Of a stretch of 64,000 bases of DNA, positions 26,228 through 34,303 are shown piece after piece. The notes below the pieces were generated by a model, which saw only the letters and a list, made by a program, of their open reading frames with translations, made no database searches and was not told the DNA's origin. The translations under genes were made by a program, and so were the position numbers. Source of the stretch: Enterocloster asparagiformis (GTDB lineage: Bacteria > Bacillota > Clostridia > Lachnospirales > Lachnospiraceae); the NCBI GenBank assembly GCA_018380885.1, contig JAGZSY010000013.1:62001-126000 (forward strand), written 5' to 3'. Position 1 is the stretch's first letter. Each line of letters opens with the position of its first letter.

Positions 26228-27721
26228 TCAAATCTTCAAAATCCCCCTGACCGTATCCGTCATGCCCTGCACATCGCACTCCAGATCGTGGCGGATGGGC
26301 GCCGTGCGAATCTCCTCCACCGCCTGGGGCACCAGCACGCCGGACAGGCTGCTGAGGGCGTCCACCACGGCAAACTCGTCCATGGCCGCGGTCTCGTCCG
26401 CGCCCTGGATGGCCTCCATCACGCTGCGCGAGAACTTGAAGGGGCTGGCCGTGGAGGCGATCACCGTCTTGGCCTGATCCCCGCTGCGCTGGGCGTAGCT
26501 GTGGTAGACCGTGGCCGCCACGCCTGTGTGGGTGTCCACCAGATAGCCAGTGTCCTTGAAAATGCGGCGGATCGTGTCCGCGTTCTCCTGCTGGTCGGCG
26601 TATCCGCCCGCAAAGTCCGCCATAAAGCGGCGCATCTCATCGGTCACGGTATAGCTGCCCTTCTCCGAGAGCTCCCGCATCAGAGCGGCGCACACAGATC
26701 CGTCGCAGCCCGCGCTCAGATAGATTAAGCGCTCCAGGTTGCTGGAGATCAGGATGTCCATGGACGGAGAGTTGGTCAGGATAAACTGACGCTTCCTGTC
26801 ATAGGTCCCGGTGGTAAAAAAGTCGTATAACACCTTGTTGTCGTTGGAGGCGCAGATCAGGGTCTTGATGGGAAGTCCCATGCGCTTAGCAAAGTACGCG
26901 GCCAGGATATTGCCGAAGTTGCCGGTGGGCACGGTGACGTTGATCACCTCATCTTTTTCAATCTCGCCGTTCTCAAATAGTTTGGCATACGCATATACAT
27001 AATATACGATCTGCGGCACCAATCTTCCTATATTAATAGAATTTGCCGATGAAAACTGGTACCCGCGGTCCGCCAGCTCCGCCGCCAGATTCTTGTCCGC
27101 GAATATCTTCTTCACGCCGGTCTGGGCGTCGTCGAAGTTGCCGTGAATAGCCACCACGCTGGTGTTTTCGCCCTTCTGGGTGCGCATCTGCAGCTCCTGT
27201 ACCTTGCTGACTCCGTCCTTGGGGTAGAACACGATGATCCTGGTGCCCGGCACGTCCGCAAACCCGGCCATGGCCGCCTTTCCGGTGTCGCCCGAGGTGG
27301 CTGTGAGTATGACAATTTCCTTGTCCACCTGGTTTTTCCTCGCAGCAGTGGTCATCAGATGAGGCAGGATGGAGAGCGCCATGTCCTTGAAGGCAATGGT
27401 GCTGCCGTGGTACAGCTCCAGGAAATAAGCCCCGTCCGCCTTTGCCAGAGGCGCAATCTCTTCCGTATCGAACTTGCTGTCGTAAGCCTTTGCGATGCAG
27501 CCCTTTAACTCCTCCTCCGTAAAATCCGTCAGAAACAGCTTCATCACCTCGTAAGCCGTCTCCTGATACGTCATGCCGGCCAAGCGCTCCACCGGAACGT
27601 CAAGAGCCGGGATTTCGGTGGGCATAAACAAGCCGCCGTCGTCCGCCAGCCCCTTTAAAATCGCCTGGGAGGCCGTCACACCCGCCTCGCCGCCTCTGGT
27701 ACTCTGATAGGATAAGCCCAT
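26228..27721 (-). CDS. thrC: Threonine synthase
   Basis: PLP enzyme converting O-phosphohomoserine to threonine. 497 aa, the long form shared by Clostridia and proteobacteria/yeast. It begins with the typical YQSTRGG, has the PLP lysine in STIAFKDMALS (K112) and TATSGDTGKAAMAGF for phosphate binding, then VTVPTGNFGNILAAYFAK. ATG 27721 follows GAGG. Monocistronic; a TATAAT at 27769-27774 on the minus strand is the likely -10. No thr or hom genes are adjacent. Confidence 0.95.
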   Translation of the reverse strand: MGLSYQSTRGGEAGVTASQAILKGLADDGGLFMPTEIPALDVPVERLAGMTYQETAYEVMKLFLTDFTEEELKGCIAKAYDSKFDTEEIAPLAKADGAYFLELYHGSTIAFKDMALSILPHLMTTAARKNQVDKEIVILTATSGDTGKAAMAGFADVPGTRIIVFYPKDGVSKVQELQMRTQKGENTSVVAIHGNFDDAQTGVKKIFADKNLAAELADRGYQFSSANSINIGRLVPQIVYYVYAYAKLFENGEIEKDEVINVTVPTGNFGNILAAYFAKRMGLPIKTLICASNDNKVLYDFFTTGTYDRKRQFILTNSPSMDILISSNLERLIYLSAGCDGSVCAALMRELSEKGSYTVTDEMRRFMADFAGGYADQQENADTIRRIFKDTGYLVDTHTGVAATVYHSYAQRSGDQAKTVIASTASPFKFSRSVMEAIQGADETAAMDEFAVVDALSSLSGVLVPQAVEEIRTAPIRHDLECDVQGMTDTVRGILKI

Positions 27722-27905
27722 GTTTTTTTCCTCGCTTCTACCATAGAATCTCGATGTTTGTTGATTTCATTATACATGATCTTAGCATATTTAAGCCATG
27801 GGCGCAACTGAATAATTGCAGGCCCTCATGGCCGCAATCGCCAATGTCACAATGATGTAATTGTGGTCCTTACAGCAAAAAAGTTGTATATTTTTCGAAA
27901 AACTA

Positions 27906-27934
27906 TTGACTTTTGAAAAAAAAACGAATATAAT
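27906..27934 (+). promoter_or_regulatory. Strong promoter of the amino-acid ABC transporter
   Basis: TTGACT (27906-27911), 17-bp A-rich spacer, perfect TATAAT (27929-27934). It drives the ABC operon from about 27941, divergent from thrC. Confidence 0.88.
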
Positions 27935-27940
27935 CCTTAA

Positions 27941-28134
27941 CATCACAGGGGTTAAAGCCCCACACAGTTTGACATCTGCGCACATCAGGCAGAAAACTCA
28001 ACAAAATTAAGGAAGTATAGTGGGCAAAGGCGCTCAGGAATTCTAGGGACATATTGCGGATTCTTTGGGTGTTTTTTTATACCCTTTCCCAAGCTTCCCG
28101 ACGATAGCAAGACTTTAGAAAGGTGGTACAGAGT
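27941..28134 (+). promoter_or_regulatory. Long 5' leader of the ABC operon, possible attenuator
   Basis: About 190 nt separate the start of transcription from the first gene. It holds a small GGGG/CCCC hairpin near 27958 and, around 28026-28078, imperfectly pairing CAAAG/CTTTG and GAAT/ATTC arms followed by GGGTG and seven T residues, a terminator-like layout. No known riboswitch class was recognised. The rest of the thrC-ABC gap (27722-27905) holds only the thrC -10. Confidence 0.4.
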
Positions 28135-28857
28135 ATGATCCAGGTAAAAAATCTGAAGAAAAATTTCGGTGATTTGGAAGTGCTTAAAAACATCAACTTA
28201 ACGGTGCAGGAAGGCGAGAAGCTGGTAATTATCGGCCCGTCCGGAAGCGGCAAGAGCACTTTGATCCGCTGCATGAATTATCTGGAGGAGCCCACGGCCG
28301 GAGAGGTTTACATCAACGACCAGAGACTGACTCACAAGAACCGCGGCGAGATGGCCCGCAAGTATTCCTCCATGGTGTTCCAGCAGTTCAATCTGTACCC
28401 GCACATGACCGTGCTGCAGAACCTGACGCTGGCTCCCATCAAGCTGCAGAAGGTTCCGAAGGCCGAGGCCGAGGCTGAGGCCATGAAATATCTGGAGCGC
28501 GTGGGCCTTTCCGACAAGGCGGACTGCTATCCCCAGAATCTGTCCGGCGGCCAGCAGCAGCGTGTGGCCATCGCCCGCGCACTGTGCACCAAGCAGAAAC
28601 TGATCCTGTTCGACGAGCCGACCTCTGCGCTGGACCCTGAGATGGTTCAGGAGGTTCTTGACGTTATGGTTAACCTCTCCAAGGAGAACATCACCATGGT
28701 CTGCGTTACCCACGAGATGGGCTTTGCCAAGCAGGTCGCGGACCGCGTCATTTTCATGGACGACGGCACCATCGTGGAGGAGGGTACTCCCGAACACTTC
28801 TTTGAGAATCCGGAAAATGAGCGCACCAAGGCGTTCCTCAGCAAGATTCTCCACTAA
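28135..28857 (+). CDS. Polar amino-acid ABC transporter ATP-binding protein
   Basis: ATPase of a GlnQ/ArtP-type importer, 240 aa from ATG 28135 (AGGTGG eight bases upstream; a GTG four codons earlier overlaps the ribosome site). Walker [11 protein letters not shown]-loop FQQFNLYPH, signature LSGGQQQR, Walker B LILFDEP, and the H-loop VTHEMGFA are all intact. First gene of a four-gene operon (ATPase, binding protein, two permeases), the first behind the strong promoter at 27906. Confidence 0.95.
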   Translation: MIQVKNLKKNFGDLEVLKNINLTVQEGEKLVIIGPSGSGKSTLIRCMNYLEEPTAGEVYINDQRLTHKNRGEMARKYSSMVFQQFNLYPHMTVLQNLTLAPIKLQKVPKAEAEAEAMKYLERVGLSDKADCYPQNLSGGQQQRVAIARALCTKQKLILFDEPTSALDPEMVQEVLDVMVNLSKENITMVCVTHEMGFAKQVADRVIFMDDGTIVEEGTPEHFFENPENERTKAFLSKILH

Positions 28858-28897
28858 AATCCATCGCGCCCACAGGCGCCAACATCTGTAAAGATAT

Positions 28898-28917
28898 CGC
28901 CGGGCAACCGGCGTTTT
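28898..28917 (+). terminator. Intra-operon stem-loop between ATPase and binding-protein genes
   Basis: CGCCGG-GCAA-CCGGCG (28898-28913) with a GNRA-type loop followed by TTTT. Being inside the operon, it probably acts as a partial terminator or a 3' stabiliser that sets ATPase against binding-protein levels. Confidence 0.7.
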
Positions 28918-28948
28918 CTAAAAAGTAAGAAAAGAGGAGGACACAATT

Positions 28949-29857
28949 ATGAAAAAGAATCTTAAAATGAGCGCTGCCATCCTGACCGCCGCCCTGGTGG
29001 CGGGCGCCCTGACAGCCTGCGGAGGCTCTTCCAGCACCCCCACCACAGCGCCCAGCGCTGCGGATACCACTGCCGCCGATTCCGGTTCCGCTGCCGACAC
29101 CGGTTCCACCACCGGCGACGTGAGCGCAGATGTTCAGAAGATCATCGATGCCGGCGTTTTAAAGGTTGGCGTCAAGACGGATGTTCCCTGCTTCAGCCTG
29201 CAGAATACCGCCACCGGCGAGTACGAGGGCTTAGAGGACGATCTGGCCTACACCATCGCGGGCAAGATCTTCGGCTGCACCCCCGATGAGGCCAAGGAAA
29301 AGAAGCTGGTCGCATTCCAGGGCGTTACCGCCAAGACCAGAGGTCCCCTCGTGGAGAACGGCGAGCTTGACATGGTAATCGCCACTTTCACCATCACCGA
29401 AGAGCGCAAGGAGACCTACAACTTCTCCACACCGTACTTCACCGACGCCGTAGGCCTGCTGGTTCTCAAGGATTCCGGAATCAACTCCATTGAGGACCTG
29501 GACGGAAAGGTAATCGGCGTTGCCCAGGGTTCCACCAGCCAGAAGGGCTTCGAAGCCTATGTGGCGGAAAAAGGAATCAATGTAACTCCCACCTTTGAGG
29601 AGTTTGACGGCTATCCCGCGCTGGCTGCCGCCCTCTCCGCAAAGAACATCGACGTATTCTCCGTAGACCGCGCGATCCTGGCCGGATACAGAGACGATAC
29701 CAACAAGCTGCTGGACGACCGCTACGCAGAACAGGAGTACGGCGTTTGCACCAAGAAGGAAAACACCGGGCTTGCAGAACTGGTTGACGGCGTTGTTACC
29801 GATCTGAAGGACAGCGGCAAATTAGCAGAAATGATCAAAGATTGGGGAATCGAATAA
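28949..29857 (+). CDS. Polar amino-acid ABC transporter substrate-binding lipoprotein
   Basis: Family 3 solute-binding protein, 302 aa. Signal peptide with lipobox LTACG (Cys24), then a T/A/S/D-rich linker to about residue 55, then the bilobed domain: LKVGVKTDVPCFSLQN, ATFTITEERKETYNFSTPYFTDAVGLLV (family hallmark), VIGVAQGSTSQKGF and VFSVDRAILAGY. Closest in feel to glutamate/glutamine/aspartate receptors (GltI type), but the ligand is not certain. ATG follows GAGGAGG. Confidence 0.93.
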   Translation: MKKNLKMSAAILTAALVAGALTACGGSSSTPTTAPSAADTTAADSGSAADTGSTTGDVSADVQKIIDAGVLKVGVKTDVPCFSLQNTATGEYEGLEDDLAYTIAGKIFGCTPDEAKEKKLVAFQGVTAKTRGPLVENGELDMVIATFTITEERKETYNFSTPYFTDAVGLLVLKDSGINSIEDLDGKVIGVAQGSTSQKGFEAYVAEKGINVTPTFEEFDGYPALAAALSAKNIDVFSVDRAILAGYRDDTNKLLDDRYAEQEYGVCTKKENTGLAELVDGVVTDLKDSGKLAEMIKDWGIE

Positions 29858-29860
29858 CTC

Positions 29861-30568
29861 ATGATTAAAGGTCTCTTTGAAGCAAAACGCTGGAATGCCC
29901 TGTTTCAGGTGTTCCCGGAAAAGTACATACCAGGCTTTATTATGACCTTAAAAGTAGCGCTAACAGGACTCCTGTTAGCGCTGGTTTTAGGGATCATTTT
30001 CGGTATGCTTTCCACATCGAAAGCAAAAATATGCAGGTTTTTCTCCCGGGTGTACGTGGAATTTTTCCAGAACACGCCGCTGGTGGTGCAGGTATTCTTT
30101 TACTACAACTGCCTACCCTACGTGATCGGCGGGCGCGTGCCCAAATTCCTGCTGGGCGTGCTGGGCGTGGGAATCTACCACGGCGCCTACATATCCGAGG
30201 TAATCCGCACGGGCATCGAAGCCGTGCCCAAGGGACAATTTGAAGCCGCCTATTCCCAAGGCTTCTCCTATTTACAGACCATGCGCTACATCATCCTGCC
30301 GCAAACCATGAAGATCATCCTGCCCTCACTGGCCAACCAGGCGTTAAACCTGGTGAAAAACACCTCCGTGCTGGCCATGGTTGCGGGCCTGGATCTCATG
30401 TATTTCGCGGACTCCTGGGGCAGCGACCGGGGCTATTTCGCCCAGGCGTACTTCTCCTGCGCGCTGCTGTACTTTGTGATCTGCTTCCCCCTGGCCAGGC
30501 TGGCCCGGTATCTGGAAGCGCGCGCAAAGAGGCTGCCTGTTCCCAAAAAACGGAAGGGGGTGGCATAA
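29861..30568 (+). CDS. Polar amino-acid ABC transporter permease 1
   Basis: 235-aa inner-membrane permease of the His/Glu/Gln/Arg family. About five hydrophobic helices; the family start (YIPGFIMTLKVALTGLLLALVLG), FFQNTPLVVQVFFYYNCLP and the EAA coupling loop (EVIRTGIEAVPKGQFEAAYSQGFSY) for contact with the ATPase are clear. It begins three bases after the binding-protein stop and abuts permease 2, so a heterodimeric channel is expected. Confidence 0.93.
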   Translation: MIKGLFEAKRWNALFQVFPEKYIPGFIMTLKVALTGLLLALVLGIIFGMLSTSKAKICRFFSRVYVEFFQNTPLVVQVFFYYNCLPYVIGGRVPKFLLGVLGVGIYHGAYISEVIRTGIEAVPKGQFEAAYSQGFSYLQTMRYIILPQTMKIILPSLANQALNLVKNTSVLAMVAGLDLMYFADSWGSDRGYFAQAYFSCALLYFVICFPLARLARYLEARAKRLPVPKKRKGVA

Positions 30569-31240
30569 TTGGCCGAGGGATTTAACCTGATTTTTACAAA
30601 AGCCAACTTTCTGTTTATGATGAGCGGCCTGGCAACCACTGTTCTGATCTCCCTGGGAACCATCATCCTCAGCCTGATCTTCGGCACCATCCTGGCCCTG
30701 CTGCGCCACTTCTGCTACGGAAAATGGGCGTGGCTGTCCGGTCTGACAGGCGTATACATCGAATTTTTCCGCTGCACGCCCAACATCCTGTGGATTCTCT
30801 GGATCCGCTTTACCATCAAGGGCAACCCGACGGTTCTGGCGATCTTCGCCTGCACGCTGTTCACCACCGCTGTGATGGCGGAGATCATCCGCGGCGGTTT
30901 GAACGGGATACCCAAGGGGCAGTTTGAGAGCGCGGCCTCCCAGGGCTTCAGCTTCTTCCAGACGCTGTTTTACATCGTCCTGCCCCAGACCTATAAGAGC
31001 ATCATCCCCGCCATGCTGAGCCAGGTGATCACCGTGATCAAGGACACCTCCTTCTTAAAGGTGGTGGATATCGCGGAGTTCATGCGCAATTCCTACGTGG
31101 TGATGGGTAAGCTCAGCGCTCCGGCCCATATTATTATGCTTTACATTTTTATTGCGCTGTGTTATTTTATTATCTGCTTCTCCTTGTCCTGCGGAGTCAG
31201 ATATTATCAGAAAAAAGTGCTCAGCGCTGCCAGAACATGA
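30569..31240 (+). CDS. Polar amino-acid ABC transporter permease 2
   Basis: 223-aa second permease. The start is TTG directly after the TAA of permease 1, with GGAAGGGGG upstream. FMMSGLATTVLISLGTIILS, FFRCTPNILWILW and the EAA loop EIIRGGLNGIPKGQFESAASQGFSF mark the family. Last gene of the operon, followed 12 bp later by a strong terminator. Confidence 0.92.
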   Translation: MAEGFNLIFTKANFLFMMSGLATTVLISLGTIILSLIFGTILALLRHFCYGKWAWLSGLTGVYIEFFRCTPNILWILWIRFTIKGNPTVLAIFACTLFTTAVMAEIIRGGLNGIPKGQFESAASQGFSFFQTLFYIVLPQTYKSIIPAMLSQVITVIKDTSFLKVVDIAEFMRNSYVVMGKLSAPAHIIMLYIFIALCYFIICFSLSCGVRYYQKKVLSAART

Positions 31241-31251
31241 CAAATATCAGA

Positions 31252-31285
31252 CCCGCCGGGATTCTTCCGGCGGGCTTTTGATTTT
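31252..31285 (+). terminator. Terminator of the amino-acid ABC operon
   Basis: CCCGCCGG and CCGGCGGG (31252-31274) followed by CTTTTGATTTT. Confidence 0.9.
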
Positions 31286-31329
31286 CCCTGGCCGGGAAAG
31301 CTCACTTTATCAAATAAGAGGAAATTAAG

Positions 31330-32058
31330 ATGGAATACACACAGATTGTGGAGGGAACCTTTGAAAGCAGGCCCAACCGCTTCATCGCCCAGGTGAAGGT
31401 GGACGGCGTAGGGGTGGTCAGCCACGTAAAGAACACCGGCCGCTGCCGCGAGCTGCTCATTCCGGGCGCCAGGGTGTTTCTGGAATACCACCCCGAGGCC
31501 GCGGAGGGAAAGCGCAAGACCGCCTACGACCTGATCGGGGTCTGCAAGGGCGATACGCTCATCAATATGGACTCCCAGGCGCCCAACCGGGCAGCCTGGG
31601 AATGGATATGCTCGGAACACGGCCCCCGTTTTCTGCTGCCCGATGGCAAAGGGCGCGTGAAAAATGTGCGCCGGGAGGTGGTCCACGGTGACTCGCGGTT
31701 TGACCTGGCCTTTGAGCTGGAGTCCGGGGACCTGCCCGCAAGACCCGCTTTTATGGAGGTCAAGGGCGTGACCCTGGAGGAAAACGGCGTGGCCATGTTC
31801 CCGGACGCCCCCACAGAGCGGGGTATCAAGCATCTAAACGGCCTGGCACGGGCGGTTCAGGAGGGCTATCTGGCCTACGCGCTGTTCGTGATCCAGATGA
31901 AGGGCGTGCACCTTTTCACGCCCAACGCTGCGACCCATCCCGCCTTCGGGGAGGCCTTAAAGAAGGCCCGGGAGGCCGGGGTGAGGGTGCTGGCCTTTGA
32001 CTGCCGCGTTACGGAGCGGACCCTGGATATCGCGGACCCGGTGGCCGTGAGGCTGTGA
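31330..32058 (+). CDS. sfsA: SfsA-family nuclease
   Basis: 242 aa, the family length. SfsA was named for sugar fermentation stimulation in E. coli; the fold joins an OB domain (residues 1-80) to a PD-(D/E)XK-like nuclease domain. Seen: ESRPNRFIAQV, SHVKNTGRCRELL, MEVKGVTL (catalytic E-x-K) and FPDAPTERGIKHL. Biological role in Clostridia is unclear. ATG follows AGAGGAAA. It follows the ABC terminator and precedes a feoA-like gene. Confidence 0.93.
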   Translation: MEYTQIVEGTFESRPNRFIAQVKVDGVGVVSHVKNTGRCRELLIPGARVFLEYHPEAAEGKRKTAYDLIGVCKGDTLINMDSQAPNRAAWEWICSEHGPRFLLPDGKGRVKNVRREVVHGDSRFDLAFELESGDLPARPAFMEVKGVTLEENGVAMFPDAPTERGIKHLNGLARAVQEGYLAYALFVIQMKGVHLFTPNAATHPAFGEALKKAREAGVRVLAFDCRVTERTLDIADPVAVRL

Positions 32059-32127
32059 CCTGGCCGGTGGCGTTTTCCGGAATCCCACATATAATGGTGT
32101 AAGGCTTCTTTTTATCGGGGGATTTCT

Positions 32128-32361
32128 ATGGTAGTTCCTCTGAGTCAGCTAAGTGCGGGGGAACAGGCCCGGGTTGTCTGGATCGCCAGCGAGCCGGACA
32201 CAGCCAAGCGGCTCGCCGACCTGGGTTTCGCTCCCCGGGAACCGGTCACCTGTGTGATCAAGGGACCGGAGCGCTGTATGTCCGCTTACCTGATCCGCGA
32301 TTCAGTCATCGCCCTCAGGGCTGCGAACGCTGCGGAAATCCTGGTCAAACTCAATTCTTAG
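32128..32361 (+). CDS. FeoA-like SH3-fold protein
   Basis: 77 aa, FeoA domain: LSAGEQARVVWI, RLADLGFAPREPVTCVI and RDSVIALRAANAAEILV give the small beta-barrel of FeoA/DtxR C-termini. FeoA supports FeoB ferrous iron uptake. The only FeoB-like gene in the window is 10.5 kb away (42909-44777), so it is not part of a classic feoAB pair. ATG follows GGGGGA. The gene ends in a strong terminator. Confidence 0.85.
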   Translation: MVVPLSQLSAGEQARVVWIASEPDTAKRLADLGFAPREPVTCVIKGPERCMSAYLIRDSVIALRAANAAEILVKLNS

Positions 32362-32390
32362 GGCGGTTCCCTCTGTGCGTTAAACCTCAA

Positions 32391-32432
32391 GCGGCCTGCC
32401 GGATACAATTCCGGCAGGCCGCTGCGTTTTTT
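32391..32432 (+). terminator. Terminator between feoA-like gene and paaK
   Basis: GCGGCCTGCCGG and CCGGCAGGCCGC form a perfect 12-bp stem (32391-32422) followed by TGCGTTTTTT on plus. It may also end the convergent paaK transcript. Confidence 0.92.
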
Positions 32433-32434
32433 CA

Positions 32435-33667
32435 TTAATAGCGGTTATCGAACACCCGCGTGGATTTTTTCTCGCTTCTGGGCAGCTCGCCCATGTCCAC
32501 CAGCTTGACCACCGGGGTCAGGCCGATCCGGCCCTTAAACTGGGTCTGAATCTCGATCTCCAGCGCATAGCGGTTCACCCCCGGCTCGGTCTCCACAAAC
32601 AGGGTCAGCACGTCCTTGCCCATCAGATGGTCCACCATCACCTGGTACTCGCTGGAAGCGCCCTTGATGCCGGTGAGCAGCTCCTCGATCTGGCTGGGGA
32701 AGATGTTCACGCCTTTTACCTTCACCATGTCGTCCGTGCGGCCGATCAGCGTGTCGATGCGCGGGAAGGGCGAGCCGCAGGGGCAGTCTCCCGGCACAAT
32801 CCGCGACAGGTCGTGGGTGCGGTAGCGGATCAGCGGAGCTCCCTGTTTGCGCAGGGTGGTGATCACGATCTCGCCCACCTCGCCGTCCGGCAGCACCTGG
32901 CCGGTCTTGGGGTCCACGATCTCCAGATAGAGGAAATCATCCCAGTAGTGCATGGCTCCCTGGGCCTGGCAGTTGATGGCGATGCCCGGGCCGTAGACCT
33001 CGGTGAGGCCGTAGATATCGTACAGGTCCACGCCCAGCTCATTGGCGATGCGCTGGCGCATCTTATCGCCCCAGCGCTCGGAGCCGATCACGCCCTTTTT
33101 CAGGCAGACCTTGTCCCCGATGCCGCGCTTGGCGATCTCCTCGGCCAGCAGCAGGGCGTAGGAGGAGGTGGCGCAGAGCACTGTGGACTTCATGTCCATC
33201 ATCATCCGCAGCTGCTTGTCCGTATTCCCCGGCCCCATGGGCACCGTCATGGCGCCCAGAAGCTCGGCTCCCAGCTGGAAGCCGATGCCAGCGGTCCACA
33301 GCCCGTATCCGGGCGTGATCTGGATGCGGTCCATGTTGGTGATTCCCGCCATCTCGTAGCAGCGCTTGAACATGAACGCCCAGTCGTCCACGTCCTGCTG
33401 GGTGTAGGGGATGATCACCGGGGTCCCGGTGGTGCCGGATGAGGAGTGGATTCGCACGATCTTTTCCTCCGGCTCCGTCATCAGGCCCAGGGGATAGGCC
33501 TCCCTCAAATCGCCCTTCCAGGTAAAGGGAAGCTTCTCAAAGTCCTCCTGGGACTGAATCTGGTCCACATTAACCCCTTCCAGCTTGTGTTTGTAAAAAC
33601 ATTCCTTTGAGGTGAGCTTTTTCAACTGTTCCTTGATAAGAAGGAACTGGGATTCTTTCATTTTCAT
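32435..33667 (-). CDS. Phenylacetate-CoA ligase family (aryl-acetate:CoA ligase)
   Basis: ANL-superfamily AMP-forming ligase, 410 aa (PaaK type). ATP loop HSSSGTTGTPVIIPYT, DIYGLTEVYGPG and the hinge RTDDMVKVKGVNIFPSQIEELL are intact. It activates phenylacetate, indole-3-acetate or 4-hydroxyphenylacetate to the CoA ester. Third gene after iorA-iorB; the family is often linked to 2-oxoacid:ferredoxin oxidoreductases. Here the operon is under a tRNA-Trp T-box, so indole-3-acetate is the favoured substrate and the direction aryl-acetate to aryl-acetyl-CoA supplies IorAB working reductively. ATG 33667 follows GAGG. Confidence 0.9.
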   Translation of the reverse strand: MKMKESQFLLIKEQLKKLTSKECFYKHKLEGVNVDQIQSQEDFEKLPFTWKGDLREAYPLGLMTEPEEKIVRIHSSSGTTGTPVIIPYTQQDVDDWAFMFKRCYEMAGITNMDRIQITPGYGLWTAGIGFQLGAELLGAMTVPMGPGNTDKQLRMMMDMKSTVLCATSSYALLLAEEIAKRGIGDKVCLKKGVIGSERWGDKMRQRIANELGVDLYDIYGLTEVYGPGIAINCQAQGAMHYWDDFLYLEIVDPKTGQVLPDGEVGEIVITTLRKQGAPLIRYRTHDLSRIVPGDCPCGSPFPRIDTLIGRTDDMVKVKGVNIFPSQIEELLTGIKGASSEYQVMVDHLMGKDVLTLFVETEPGVNRYALEIEIQTQFKGRIGLTPVVKLVDMGELPRSEKKSTRVFDNRY

Positions 33668-33703
33668 GGGTTTGGTCCTCTTCTCTTCCGCTTTTGTCTC
33701 CTG

Positions 33704-34303
33704 TTACCTGCCGTCGGCGCGCCCGTACGCCCGGGCGCCCAGCTCCAGGGCCTTCAAGTTCATTTCCTTAAATTTCTCCGGCACGCGCTTTTCAACGGCC
33801 TGCTCCATCTCCTCCATGGTCAGGCCGGTCAATCCGCTGGCGATGGCAGCGCCCAGCAGCACTACGTTCAGCACCCTGGGGGAGCCGCACTCCGCACAGA
33901 TGGCCGTCCCGTCCACCACCACCAGGTTTTTCACGGATTTGTTCAGATACTCCATCATCTCTTCTCCGGTGTAACCGCCCCCTGAGAGGGACGCGGTGAC
34001 CGGGCGGATCGGAGTGGGGCAGACGATGGCGCAGCCGTCCTTCTTTAAGTAGGGCAGACAGCGGACAGCCTCCGCCGGCTCAAAGCAGATCAGCACATCC
34101 GCTCCCCGGTGGGGAATCATGGGGGAATCGATATCCCGGCCGATGCGCACGTGGCTGACCACGCTGCCGCCGCGCTGTGCCATTCCGATGGTCTCGGCGC
34201 CTCTGGCCTCCATGCCTTTTTCCATGGCCGCCAGGGCGATCAGGCGAGACGCCAGCACCGTTCCCTGGCCGCCCACACCGCAGAGCAATACATTCTTCGT
34301 CAT
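33704..34303 (-). CDS. iorB: Indolepyruvate ferredoxin oxidoreductase beta subunit
   Basis: 199 aa from ATG 34303, which overlaps the iorA stop by one base (TGATG), so translation is coupled; a longer frame to 34369 lies inside iorA and is rejected. The gamma-type domain begins NVLLCGVGGQGTVLASRLI and includes AQRGGSVVSHVRIG, both typical of IorB. With IorA it forms the enzyme that interconverts aryl-pyruvates and aryl-acetyl-CoA plus CO2 with ferredoxin. Confidence 0.94.
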   Translation of the reverse strand: MTKNVLLCGVGGQGTVLASRLIALAAMEKGMEARGAETIGMAQRGGSVVSHVRIGRDIDSPMIPHRGADVLICFEPAEAVRCLPYLKKDGCAIVCPTPIRPVTASLSGGGYTGEEMMEYLNKSVKNLVVVDGTAICAECGSPRVLNVVLLGAAIASGLTGLTMEEMEQAVEKRVPEKFKEMNLKALELGARAYGRADGR

